DNA from: Emticicia oligotrophica DSM 17448
Lineage (GTDB): Bacteria; Bacteroidota; Bacteroidia; Cytophagales; Spirosomataceae
DNA length: 34,141 nucleotides
NCBI RefSeq assembly: GCF_000263195.1
Contig: NC_018745.1
Coordinates: forward strand, 1 to 34,141
Reading direction: 5' to 3'
Part shown: positions 17,170-25,870 of the stretch, in pieces
Layout: the number at the start of each line of letters is the position of its first letter
Numbering within the stretch: the first letter of the stretch is position 1
Made by a program: the position numbers and the translations under genes
The notes under the pieces: model-generated
Database searches by the model: none
Seen by the model: the letters and a program-made list of their open reading frames with translations, nothing else
Told to the model about the DNA's origin: nothing

Positions 17170-18354
17170 TTACAAATTTGGTAAAAAATCGAGTAAAAAT
17201 CTGTTTAGAGACGTTACTGTAATATTTTTCTCAATTTTATAAGTTTCATTGGTTTTAGCTATTACAAAGCCTTGTTGTGCATTAGTATCTTCCATTGTGA
17301 TTCTGAATCCTTTACCAATTTGTGGAGCGGAACTAAACTTTATTTCAATAGCAGCTTTTACTTTTCCATTATGTTCAATTATCAGATCACACTCTGCTCC
17401 TTGTTGTGTCCTGTAAAAATAGGCTTGTCCATTCATTAAAACATTTTGCATTGTTTCAATGATTTGTTCAATTACAAATCCTTCCCATGAGGCCCCTACT
17501 TGCGGGTCATCTAAAAGGTCATCTTGCGTCATTATATCTTTAAAAGCATGAAATATTCCACTGTCTCGTAAATAGATTTTAGGTGATTTAACCAATCGTT
17601 TTGGGATGTTTACAAAATATGGTTTAAGACGTCTAACCAAGAATGCACCTTCCATTAAATCTAAATAACGATTGATGGTTGGGTGTGTCAAGCCCATTGA
17701 ACGACCTATACTTTCAGAATTCCATAAATTTCCATGAACACTGGCTAACATTCTCCAAAAACGTTCTATAGTTTGTGGCTCAGCACTTAGCCCTAGCAAG
17801 GCTAAATCTTTTTCAATGTAGGTTCTGATAAAGTTTTTTCGCCAAATCATACTCCCCCTTTCTGTACTAGCTAAATAAGAAAGTGGAAATCCGCCTCTGT
17901 GCCAAAGTTTAGTTTCATTTTCAGTATTAACTTCGTTTACTGTAAAAGGGGACAATTCTATATAACCGATTCTACCAGCTAACGAATCGGCACTTTTTTT
18001 TATTAAAGCGGGTGACGCTGAACCTAAAATGATAAATCTTCCAACACGTCTATCATTATCAATAATCCCTCTTAGTTCTGCCATTAATTGAGGCATTTGC
18101 TGAATTTCATCTAGAATTATTAATTTGTTTTGGTGGTTTTGTAGATATAATTCTGGGTTAGCTAATTTCTGACGGTCAACTGATGATTCCAAATCAAGGT
18201 AAAGAACTGGTTGAAGTTTAGCTAAACTTTTGGCTAAGGTTGTTTTTCCAACTTGACGTGGCCCGATGATACCTACAACCGGAAAAATTGTCAGATACTC
18301 ATTCAGTAAAGGTGCTATATTTCGTATAATGTCCATGAAATATGTTAATTGCAT
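17170..18354 (-). CDS. AAA+ ATPase with DUF4143 domain
   Basis: An AAA_14/DUF4143-type ATPase of about 394 residues. Walker A is GPRQVGKTT (about residue 30), Walker B is LIILDEIQQMP (about 80) and sensor I is FIILGSASPALIKKS. It then has the family segments LAGRIGYIELSPFTVNEV, LWHRGGFPLSYLAS and YIEKDLALLG. The C-terminal half has a winged-helix-like part (SESIGRSMGLTHPTINRYLDLMEGAFLVRRLKPY) and a nuclease-like fold with EGFVIEQI...YFYRTQQGAECDLII...AAIEIKFS. Members are widespread accessory genes, often single, with unclear function; links to toxin-antitoxin or defence roles are conjectural. I prefer ATG at 18354; a TTG at 18360 adds two residues and an ATG at 18336 would trim six. It is convergent with parAB and shares no operon. 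Confidence 0.88.
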   Translation of the reverse strand: MQLTYFMDIIRNIAPLLNEYLTIFPVVGIIGPRQVGKTTLAKSLAKLQPVLYLDLESSVDRQKLANPELYLQNHQNKLIILDEIQQMPQLMAELRGIIDNDRRVGRFIILGSASPALIKKSADSLAGRIGYIELSPFTVNEVNTENETKLWHRGGFPLSYLASTERGSMIWRKNFIRTYIEKDLALLGLSAEPQTIERFWRMLASVHGNLWNSESIGRSMGLTHPTINRYLDLMEGAFLVRRLKPYFVNIPKRLVKSPKIYLRDSGIFHAFKDIMTQDDLLDDPQVGASWEGFVIEQIIETMQNVLMNGQAYFYRTQQGAECDLIIEHNGKVKAAIEIKFSSAPQIGKGFRITMEDTNAQQGFVIAKTNETYKIEKNITVTSLNRFLLDFLPNL

Positions 18355-18360
18355 TTTCAA

Positions 18361-19090
18361 TTTTCATGGTAAATTTAAAAATTGTTTTTAAGTTTTACTA
18401 CTAAAAAAAGAAAAAATTATTATAAATCCACGATGAATTGTATTAATCAGAATATTCAATATCACGGATAGGAGTGGGGCAATTTTTGATTGAATAGATT
18501 CCGCTAAAGAATAGCAATTTGCTGTAGAAATGTTCAAGTCTAGTAATGAAATCAAATGATACTTTACGCTGTAAATCATGTATATATGATAGAAGAAAAG
18601 ATTTATGAAAAAGTTTTTAGGATTTCAATAAGATGCGGTAAATTTTAAGGAGGAAATTATTAGGATGCTTAATTATGGTAAAAGTGTATGAGAATTGTCA
18701 AAGAGATTTAAAAAAAAATAGCGTTAAAAATCAAAAACAAAAAAAGTGATGAGCACAGTAATTTTAGTTCGGAGCTAATTACAGCAAACGAACGGTAAAA
18801 AAAGAGACTGTTTAAATTACAAAAGGACGGGACATTTTAAACAAGCCTATCTTCAGCAAGTCCGCTAAGAGACGTCTATGCGTTAGTAAAATGCATAAAA
18901 AGGATTCATAGGGTTAATTTGATAATTGATTAAGACATTGCTCAATAATCAATATATTAGGTCCATACATTCATGTATCATTGTTTTGTGCAAAATCGGT
19001 TATAAGATTACTCTTTGTTAGGCACTATAGTGCATAGTATTTAATGATAGATATGAGATAAAAAAAAGGATGAGAGAAGTATAATTTCAA
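18361..19090. other. Non-coding stretch with insertion-sequence debris
   Basis: About 730 bp with no intact gene. It contains the transposase-like remnant at 18605-18716. The rest is AT-rich and stop-laden in all frames read. Another open piece at about 18749-18790 (SSELITANER, then stops) may be further debris of the same element. No terminal inverted repeats or target duplications were found by eye. Confidence 0.55.
18605..18716 (+). pseudogene. Degenerate transposase OrfA-like remnant (IS3-type)
   Basis: From ATG 18605 a single frame reads MKKFLGFQ, stop, DAVNFKEEIIRMLNYGKSV, stop, ELSKRFKKK, stop. The order basic start, xFKEEIIRxxxxGKSVxELSKRF matches the N-terminal helix-turn-helix of IS3-family OrfA proteins. 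It has two in-frame stops and no ORF2 is recognisable downstream, so it is a dead fragment. Recognition rests on about 30 residues. Confidence 0.45.
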
Positions 19091-19729
19091 TCAATTATTG
19101 ATTTTTACAATGCCCATTTTAATGGCTTCTCGAGTTAAATCTACTACATTTTTTGCATCAAACTTTATAAGTAAATTACTTCGATGGAATTCAACGGTTT
19201 TAGTAGAAATAAATAATTTGTCTGCAATTTCATGACTAGTTTTTCCTAAAATGATAAGTTCTAAGACCTCTTTTTCACGGCTGGATAAAATAGGTAATCC
19301 CTTCATTTCTTCATGTTTGTATTGCTTAAGAAGAATTTTCTCTACATCTGGGGAGTAGAAAATATTTCCATTCATTATTTGTTCAATCCCTTCAAATAAT
19401 ACATCCTTTGTGTTATTTTTTGTAATAAATCCATTGGCTCCGGCCTTCATAGCTCTACCAATAATAAGGTCATCGAAGTGCATTGTAAAAAATAATACTT
19501 TTGGATTATGAAATTTGGTTTTTATGTATTTACAGTAATCAATGCCATTGATGGGAATAACAGAAACATCAAGTAAAACAACATCTATTCTATTGTTTTC
19601 AAAAATTTCGTCTAGGCCTTCCGTTTTTGAGTAAAACCCGATAAAGTTAAAATTTTGATTTAATGATAGTAAATTGGTGATACCTTCTCCAAAAATGATA
19701 TGGTCATCAATTAGGATAATATTTATCAT
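19091..19729 (-). CDS. NarL/LuxR-type response regulator
   Basis: A 212-residue two-component regulator. The receiver domain (1-~120) has the acidic pair D8-D9, phospho-acceptor D54 (VVLLDVS), T82 in FFTMH and K104 in FITKN, so it looks functional. The C-terminal GerE/LuxR helix-turn-helix (about 148-205) reads LSSREKEVLELIILGKTSHEIADKLFISTKTVEFHRSNL. The gene is divergent from the HisKA_3-type kinases at 20306-22964, their expected partners. A headless paralogue of this protein is encoded at 30072-30518, sharing long stretches such as ITKNNT and KTVEFH. Confidence 0.92.
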   Translation of the reverse strand: MINIILIDDHIIFGEGITNLLSLNQNFNFIGFYSKTEGLDEIFENNRIDVVLLDVSVIPINGIDYCKYIKTKFHNPKVLFFTMHFDDLIIGRAMKAGANGFITKNNTKDVLFEGIEQIMNGNIFYSPDVEKILLKQYKHEEMKGLPILSSREKEVLELIILGKTSHEIADKLFISTKTVEFHRSNLLIKFDAKNVVDLTREAIKMGIVKINN

Positions 19730-20305
19730 AATGTTTATCTACTTTTCAATATTAATTGTGTGAAAGATTAGAAAATGGATACAAATCTTATAAAATAAAA
19801 TCAATGAAGAACAAGTAGAAGTGTTAAATGAGTAAATTCAGGGGTTTTCCCTAGCTATTTTTTGAATAATTATCCTAAAGATTTATTTTCTTCTTATTAA
19901 TAACGGATAAATCTTATCAAATAATAAATAGGTAATTGTTTATGTTAGCAATGAAATAAGGACTTAAAAGTTATGTTATTAATAAATTATAATAAAATCT
20001 TCATTAAAATAATTTAAAAGGTACTTTGAGGTATTGGATAAATTTTACGTATATCAGTATTTATTTTAAATTCTGAAAGGTTTTTGAAGCTGGGATCATA
20101 GAAAAAAATTATATATTCGTCTTTGATAATTGTTTCAGTTTTATTGGCTGCGATTTTCTCAAATAAGTCACATGTTGGTTAATCTTGAAACGATTAAGGG
20201 TAGATGATGCCTTACATCATACATGCCTTTTCGAAATATAAAAATTGCTGTGATAATTTAAGAAAGATAAAGCGAATTGGCTTCTTTCTTTTAAAGAAAT
20301 TTACC
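19730..20305. other. Divergent intergenic region with a gene fragment
   Basis: Separates the response regulator (minus) from the kinase operon (plus) and must hold both promoters, though no clear TTTG/TAnnTTTG pair was found. It also contains the minus-strand coding remnant at 20014-20178. Confidence 0.5.
20014..20178 (-). pseudogene. 3' remnant of an unknown gene
   Basis: A stop-to-stop minus-strand frame of 54 codons reads like real protein (LFEKIAANKTETIIKDEYII, then FFYDPSFKNLSEF, ending PIPQSTF). It has no ATG, GTG or obvious start, and the codon before it is a stop. It looks like the tail of a gene whose front has been lost, perhaps displaced when the two-component genes arrived. The family is not recognised. 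Confidence 0.4.
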
Positions 20306-21694
20306 ATGACTTTTAACCCACACTTACCTGATTACGAAACATTTAGGCGTATTGCCGATGGGATGAACATCTTAATGTCTATATATTCTTTTTTAAGTTA
20401 CTTTAAAAATAAAAACCTTGCATTTTTACTGTATAGCATAACTTTACTCTCTGGCTTAATAGAATATTATATAATAGACCAGTTTCATTTAGCAGGTAAA
20501 TCCGAGATAATTACTTCTTCATTTGCTCCTGAAATGACCTGCTTTAATGTCTTTTTGTATTGTATATTTATAATAAAAACTTTTGACGGACACAGTCAAG
20601 ATAAACTTCTTTTCAAAAGAATATATTTCATTATATTAATTCTAATTTTTACAATACTGATTAATCTCATTCTTAAAACTAATAAACTCGAAAATTTGTC
20701 ACTATGGGTCTATGGAATTACTATTTTGATTTGTACTATCTTACTTGGAGTGGTTTATAAGATGCTCTACAAGTTGACGTTCTCTTTCATGAAATATTAC
20801 TTTATTGGCTCTATTTTTATAGTATTTGGATGGATCTTAAAATCTTTATTTCAAACTTATCCAGTTGTTTTTTCATCAATAATTACTTTCGAACGCAATA
20901 ATCCATTTACATTTCCAAATACTTATGGTCAATTAGGAGCCATATTTGAGTCAATTTTTATATTTATTGCAATTTCGGAGTCACATAAATTATTAGAGTT
21001 ATCAAAAATAGACTTGAAGAAAAAAATAATACTCAGTATCGAAGAGAGAAATAAAGATGATAAAATTATTATTGAAATTAAACAAAAGATTTTAGTGACA
21101 GTTATTACTACTTTTAGTCATAATCTGAAACAGTTATTGTCGAGTGTCGAACAAATATTACAAGCGTTAAGCATAGGAGATAATTTGAAAGCTACTCCCC
21201 TTTTGGGCTCAGTTAATAATTTATCGTCTGAATCTATTCAAATTATTCGAAGTATTGTTAGAGAATTTAGTGAACAAAATGAGTTAATTTTAAATAAATC
21301 AATAGAAAGTAAGGCACTTGAAATTTCAAAATATCACCTATCACAAAAACAAATTACTTTTTCTTTGTATGTAAATGAGGCTGAATTTTGGCAAAAGATT
21401 GATAATGACTTTGAGGAACACATACTTTTGTTTTATGAAAATATTCTAAAAGTATTTATCAAATACAAAGATTTTTTACATATAATAATAACCCTATCAA
21501 TAGGCAATAATAATGATTTATTTTTAATCATACAAGATGATGGTCAAAAGCTTAAGGCAAAAAAGCGAATGATTGATGAGTTAAACTTAATAAAACCAGA
21601 ATTGAGGCGATGGCGAGGTGAGATTTACTATTCAATTGAAGATAATGAAGAATCCACGGTTAGGGTTCATTTTACTGCTACAGCTAATAATTAA
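20306..21694 (+). CDS. Membrane sensor kinase-like protein, degenerate catalytic domain
   Basis: An N-terminal block of about seven membrane helices (from GMNILMSIYSFLSYF to IFESIFIFIAISESH) resembles the 7TMR-DISM sensor layout without the usual extracellular domain. It is followed by a coiled coil and a helical region with a candidate phospho-His (FSHNLKQLLSSVEQ). The C-terminal ATPase-like part is weak: the N-box region reads LLFYENILKVF, and the G1 box is QDDGQKL instead of DNGxGF. It may be a pseudokinase or partner subunit. I chose ATG 20306 because the first helix then starts after 16 residues, as in the sister gene; ATG 20204 would add 34 basic residues. Its stop overlaps the next gene's start by one base (TAATG), so the two are translationally coupled. 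Confidence 0.72.
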   Translation: MTFNPHLPDYETFRRIADGMNILMSIYSFLSYFKNKNLAFLLYSITLLSGLIEYYIIDQFHLAGKSEIITSSFAPEMTCFNVFLYCIFIIKTFDGHSQDKLLFKRIYFIILILIFTILINLILKTNKLENLSLWVYGITILICTILLGVVYKMLYKLTFSFMKYYFIGSIFIVFGWILKSLFQTYPVVFSSIITFERNNPFTFPNTYGQLGAIFESIFIFIAISESHKLLELSKIDLKKKIILSIEERNKDDKIIIEIKQKILVTVITTFSHNLKQLLSSVEQILQALSIGDNLKATPLLGSVNNLSSESIQIIRSIVREFSEQNELILNKSIESKALEISKYHLSQKQITFSLYVNEAEFWQKIDNDFEEHILLFYENILKVFIKYKDFLHIIITLSIGNNNDLFLIIQDDGQKLKAKKRMIDELNLIKPELRRWRGEIYYSIEDNEESTVRVHFTATANN

Positions 21695-22650
21695 TGAATT
21701 ACACAGCATTATATCTTATACAATCGGGGTTTCTCCTGATGATGCTTCTTTATTGCCTCGTTAGCTATATTGTTTATCAAAATAGGTTATATGTCTATAT
21801 ACTGGTACATGCTACCACACTTTTACTGACCTATTATGTAATAGATAATCAATATTTAGTTGAAGTATTTTCATTTTTTTTTATATTTATATACATCAGT
21901 TCAATTCTATATTACTTCAATCATTATACTACTTTACAGATTAATTATCAACCTGCCCAATTAGCACAAGTTTTAGCTGGATTGGGTACTTTATTATTCT
22001 TAATAAGTTTCCAGTATCGTATGGCACCAATGTTTGGAATTTTTATACGGGGTTTGATTGTAGTTACTTTGGGTACTTTTTTTGTAAGCCTAGGTCGATT
22101 AATCGATAAAATAGATTCGGTGTTGATAGGGTTACTGTTATGTATTTTTGCCATTTGTTTCTATAGTTTTATGATTTTGTATAACCCATCAGCTTTATAC
22201 AAAAAAGAATGGGGAGATATTGTATTTAAAACAATTTCCATTTTTCAAATTGTATTTTTAATGAACGCTCTCTTGAAGACAATGTATTCATTTAATGTTG
22301 AAAAAGAAGAATTAGAAAAAAAGTTTTTTCAACAAATGCAAGATAACTTTTTGTCGCATCTCAGAGTAAAACAAATTAATGAAGAAATTAATAGTAATCT
22401 GCATGATGATGTTGGCTCTCAGCTAAGTGTAATCATTTCATTAAATCAATTAGCATTGTATTGGCTTGAAAGAGATCCTGACAAGGCAAAAGACATCATG
22501 AATGATGTAAAAGAAACTATTAAAACGATTCCAAACAAAATTGAAAACATTATCATTAATAATATCGCCGATAACAACGGAAAAAAACACTCTACTTTAG
22601 GGAGATGGCAGCCATTTTATTTGCTCCAGTACAACTTAAATACAACTTGA
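21694..22650 (+). CDS. HisKA_3 membrane histidine kinase, N-terminal part (frameshifted)
   Basis: The first part of a NarL-type sensor kinase: about seven membrane helices (residues 5-200), a coiled-coil linker, and a HisKA_3 dimerisation domain with the H-box LHDDVGSQLS (phospho-acceptor H237). Genuine similarity ends at an A7 run (22581-22587). Past it this frame reads non-family residues (HSTLGRWQPFYLLQ) and stops at 22650, while the -1 frame continues naturally (TLYFREMAAILFAP) into the ATPase domain at 22605-22964. The full gene is therefore 21694-22964. It is coupled to the upstream kinase-like gene by a TAATG overlap. See the finding on the slippery site. Confidence 0.8.
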   Translation: MNYTALYLIQSGFLLMMLLYCLVSYIVYQNRLYVYILVHATTLLLTYYVIDNQYLVEVFSFFFIFIYISSILYYFNHYTTLQINYQPAQLAQVLAGLGTLLFLISFQYRMAPMFGIFIRGLIVVTLGTFFVSLGRLIDKIDSVLIGLLLCIFAICFYSFMILYNPSALYKKEWGDIVFKTISIFQIVFLMNALLKTMYSFNVEKEELEKKFFQQMQDNFLSHLRVKQINEEINSNLHDDVGSQLSVIISLNQLALYWLERDPDKAKDIMNDVKETIKTIPNKIENIIINNIADNNGKKHSTLGRWQPFYLLQYNLNTT

Positions 22651-22964
22651 ACATTATAAATGAAAGTATGTGGAATAATGTTAATGAAGTTATCCAAAAA
22701 CATGTTTTTTTAATTTATAAAGAAATTTTGGTTAATATTATAAGACATGCTAAAGCATCTTTTGTATTGATTGATATTGAGATCCAGAAAAATAGAATAA
22801 CTTTATTAATAAAAGATAACGGGGTAGGCTTTGATACAACCGAAAAAAAGAAAGGTTATGGCTTGCACAGCATAAGAAGAAGAGTAGAACGACTACAAGG
22901 GAGTATTTCAATTATTTCATCTAAAAATAGGGGTTGTAACATAAGTATTTTAATTGATTTGTAG
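22605..22964 (+). CDS. HisKA_3 kinase ATPase domain (second part of frameshifted gene)
   Basis: A HATPase_c domain in the -1 frame relative to 21694-22650. It has the N-box YKEILVNIIRHAKAS, the G1 box DNGVGFD and the G2 box KGYGLHSIRRRVERLQG, all intact. The frame is open back to the A7 run, and the join gives a normal HisKA_3 kinase. ATG 22605 could initiate a 119-residue stand-alone ATPase, but it lies in mid-domain, so this is more likely the tail of one gene split by a mutation, a read error or programmed frameshifting. Confidence 0.8.
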   Translation: MAAILFAPVQLKYNLNIINESMWNNVNEVIQKHVFLIYKEILVNIIRHAKASFVLIDIEIQKNRITLLIKDNGVGFDTTEKKKGYGLHSIRRRVERLQGSISIISSKNRGCNISILIDL

Positions 22965-22990
22965 AGTTAAAACAATCTTACATACACTCA

Positions 22991-23022
22991 TTCATAGAAA
23001 ACCTCAAATGGATTTCTGTGAA
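22991..23022. terminator. Hairpin between convergent genes
   Basis: TTCATAGAAA (22991-23000) pairs with TTTCTGTGAA (23013-23022), with one G-U pair and a 12-nt loop. It lies between the convergent ends of the kinase and sulfatase genes. There is no good T-run on either side, so it is only a candidate bidirectional terminator. Confidence 0.35.
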
Positions 23023-23025
23023 AAC

Positions 23026-24993
23026 TTAGGGTATTAAGTTTCCAGTTTTTCTCATTTTTTGATTATAATACTTAAATAATTTCATTTCATTTTCCAAACG
23101 GTTAAGTATAGTTGGATCATTAATTTTCTCCAAATCCATTTGAGCATTAATTTTAAAAAGATTATCCTCATTGAGCCAGTAACTACCCGATATATAATCT
23201 ACTAATTGCAATTTAGTCATCATTAAAGGATAAGAATGGATATTTCTAAATTGTTTGGTAGTATCAATTCCGATACCTATCCAATGTGTAAATGTAGGTC
23301 TTTTAATTTTATAATTTTTTGCTAAAAATGCCATTATTGTAGGTGCAACATCAAAATGAGTTGAAATAGCTTCGAAGCTGGCATTTTTTTTAAGCATTGG
23401 AGAAAAAATAATCAAAGGAACATGATAGCGATCTAACTTTGTAGCAAGTGGAATCTCCGGCAGCCGGTGGTCACCTGTAATGATAAAGATGGTATTTTTA
23501 TAATCGGGACGCTTGCTAAACTCATGCATAAAATATTTTATTGCGTCATCAACATACAAGATAGTTGCTAGAATTTGCTCATATTCATTGATGATTTTTT
23601 TTTGAGAAACTCCAAGTTGTAGCCTTTTAAGATGATTTTGAAAAATCAACTTGTATTTTTCTTGCTCTTTCAAAATGAAGGGGCTGTGTGAGCTAAGTGT
23701 TTGTAAAATGTCTAATCTAGGATTGCCATAAGAAGTAGGCTCTTGTAAATATCTATGAAATAGATCATAATCATCATAGCCCCACGTGAATCCATTAGTT
23801 GAAGGCATTTTTACGTAGCTGTTCCCAAAACTTGTTTCATCTATAATTTTTTCTACACTATTTTGTTTTAAAAAAGGAAATGTATTATCAAAATGGCTAT
23901 TCCCGCCGTAATAATAATAAGTTTTATAGCCTTGTTTTTGTAAAAGACTTATAAGTGTATGATGTTTTGGCATAGGGTCTAAATCGCTGAACCCTGTTTT
24001 TCCAAAAGGCAATGAACCTAAAAGAGATGGCAAAACTGCAAACGTACGTCCGCTTGTACTTAGAAAGTTATTCCAATATAAACTTTGCTTTGCTAGTGAG
24101 TCTAAAAACGGAGTAAAACTTCCCATGTAAGCTTTCGGGCCCGAAAATGCTCTACCTAAACCTTCGACTACAATAAATACTATATTGGGTCTTGATGGGA
24201 ATTTATTCATTCTTGTTCCCAAAACATCTGGGCTTTCGTCATTGTGATAAAAAGGATATGAGTTTTTAGGAACACCAGAAAAATTATATTTTTCTGATGT
24301 TTGAAGTAAATAAGGATCGTTGGCGGTGTCTGTCCAAATACTTTCGAAAAGTGATGAAAAAAAGTAAACTCCCTTATTTTGGCAAAAATTTTGGACGTAT
24401 TCGTTTGGGAAAGTAGTTTTCGGTGAAGATATGGTTAATGATAAAAATATACAAAAAATAACTAAGCGTAACACCCATTCTGCTGCAATTTTCCAAAAAA
24501 TCTGCAATTTTAAAATCAAAATTAACACAACTAAATAACTAATCATTTCTATAGTTGTTGTTTTAGACATTTGGGTTGTGCCAAGAGTTTGTTGTAGGTC
24601 TTTCCAAGAATAGGCAAAAGCGTCGTTTCTCAAAGGAACTGATGTAGTATGAAAATAGAGGGATAAAATACAAAGGATAGAAAAGAAATACACAAAAGTC
24701 CATAAACAAATAATTTTGACTTTTTTTTGAGAAATAAACATTATTAAAAAGACTAAAAAGGCAATAAAAGGAATAGACTTTAAGAAAAAATATGAGTCTT
24801 CAACGAATGCTGCCAATAATACATGGCGGTACTCAGAAATAGGTATAAATACTGGGAAATTCAAGATTATTTCTATAATACGTAGTACTAATATGGTTAT
24901 TCCCCAGGAAATAATATAACGGCCTGAAAGTTCGAAAACCAAGGAGGAATGTATCGCATTAGGCAAGGGTTTATAAAGTATTTTGGTTTTCAT
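23026..24993 (-). CDS. LtaS-like sulfatase-fold membrane transferase
   Basis: A 655-residue alkaline-phosphatase-superfamily protein with about five N-terminal membrane helices (to ~200) and a large periplasmic sulfatase domain. Metal and catalytic positions match LTA-synthase-type enzymes: E277 in VVEGLG, nucleophile T317 in TSGRTFAVLPSLLGS, and D508-H509 in ITGDHR, plus a late STHFDVAPTI motif. Such enzymes transfer phosphoglycerol or phosphoethanolamine to polymers or lipids. LTA itself is not expected in a Gram-negative cell, so decoration of the polysaccharide made by the upstream GT2 is a reasonable inference. It is the last gene of the minus-strand cluster, 53 bp after the YaiO barrel. 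Confidence 0.85.
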   Translation of the reverse strand: MKTKILYKPLPNAIHSSLVFELSGRYIISWGITILVLRIIEIILNFPVFIPISEYRHVLLAAFVEDSYFFLKSIPFIAFLVFLIMFISQKKVKIICLWTFVYFFSILCILSLYFHTTSVPLRNDAFAYSWKDLQQTLGTTQMSKTTTIEMISYLVVLILILKLQIFWKIAAEWVLRLVIFCIFLSLTISSPKTTFPNEYVQNFCQNKGVYFFSSLFESIWTDTANDPYLLQTSEKYNFSGVPKNSYPFYHNDESPDVLGTRMNKFPSRPNIVFIVVEGLGRAFSGPKAYMGSFTPFLDSLAKQSLYWNNFLSTSGRTFAVLPSLLGSLPFGKTGFSDLDPMPKHHTLISLLQKQGYKTYYYYGGNSHFDNTFPFLKQNSVEKIIDETSFGNSYVKMPSTNGFTWGYDDYDLFHRYLQEPTSYGNPRLDILQTLSSHSPFILKEQEKYKLIFQNHLKRLQLGVSQKKIINEYEQILATILYVDDAIKYFMHEFSKRPDYKNTIFIITGDHRLPEIPLATKLDRYHVPLIIFSPMLKKNASFEAISTHFDVAPTIMAFLAKNYKIKRPTFTHWIGIGIDTTKQFRNIHSYPLMMTKLQLVDYISGSYWLNEDNLFKINAQMDLEKINDPTILNRLENEMKLFKYYNQKMRKTGNLIP

Positions 24994-25046
24994 GTCTGAA
25001 TATCTTTTTTTCTAATTGATCAGATAAGCTCTTTAAATATTTTATG

Positions 25047-25808
25047 CTAAAACAACACAGAATATGAAACTTCAAGTGTAGCTTGGATGCCACTGTATTG
25101 AGCTTGTTTTATGATTGAAAAATTAGTTTTGAGAATGTGTATATTATGGATGTTTTTGGAAAAAAGAATCCCAGCATTTGATGAATCAACATGTGCTGAA
25201 TTGAACAGATAAAGGTCGCTGATTGTATAAAAACCTTTACCAACATAGCATGAAAAATAATCATTGCTTTTGGCAAAATAATAATTTGTGGTTAAGCGAA
25301 AACTTGGTGAGAGAGAATGACTATTTGGAACAAGGTAAGTTCTTAGATTAAAAAAGTAATTTCCCATATATTTACCCAAGGCAGCAGTGTATATCCAAAC
25401 TTTACTCTGAAATCTGAGTAATCTAAAGCCGGCTTCTATTTCATAACCTTTTAGTAAATTGGCATATAGACTAGTTCCTAATCGATAATTAGGGAATACT
25501 GGATATTGTTTGCTCAAACCCCAATTAATGTAACCATTTAGTCCCTTTTTGATTTGTGGATAGGCTTCGATTTCTATTTGATTGCCTGTATTACCAAATC
25601 GTGTTGCATTTTGCCACCTAATTAGAAAGGTGCCGTAATTGGTCGTATGGCTGTATGTGAGTGTACGTATATGCCATGGTTGTTGATTCGAAGTCTCTTG
25701 ATATCTTTTATGAAAATGCCAATAATCATAACTAAAAGAGAGTTTACTTTTGAATAAGTTCGTGTCTATTTTAGCTCTTAAAAACTTAGTTTCTGGTGAA
25801 ATTGACAA
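25047..25808 (-). CDS. YaiO-type outer-membrane beta-barrel (C-terminal part of split gene)
   Basis: The barrel half of a YaiO-family protein, with alternating aromatic strands and the family landmarks SYDYWHFHKRYQ, PWHIRTLTYSH, GTFLIRWQNATRFG, EIEAYPQIKKGLNGYINWG and a C-terminal strand ending in LF. The nominal start is a TTG in mid-protein. The frame is open back to 25883, reading FFLLKKIKILIKLNKYLEAK, which continues the TPR domain encoded at 25871-26251. One missing T in the T8 run (25876-25883) explains the split. In the intact protein, TPRs would lie in the periplasm and the barrel would export or secure a polysaccharide made by the neighbouring GT2. Confidence 0.8.
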   Translation of the reverse strand: MSISPETKFLRAKIDTNLFKSKLSFSYDYWHFHKRYQETSNQQPWHIRTLTYSHTTNYGTFLIRWQNATRFGNTGNQIEIEAYPQIKKGLNGYINWGLSKQYPVFPNYRLGTSLYANLLKGYEIEAGFRLLRFQSKVWIYTAALGKYMGNYFFNLRTYLVPNSHSLSPSFRLTTNYYFAKSNDYFSCYVGKGFYTISDLYLFNSAHVDSSNAGILFSKNIHNIHILKTNFSIIKQAQYSGIQATLEVSYSVLF

Positions 25809-25870
25809 TCCTTTTATCAGTAGCTTCGCTTCCAGATACTTGTTTAGTTTAATTAATATTTTGATTTTTT

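Noticed and set aside
18388-18579. 63-codon minus-strand open frame upstream of the ATPase gene
   Set aside because: No recognisable features, and it lies in a debris-rich region.
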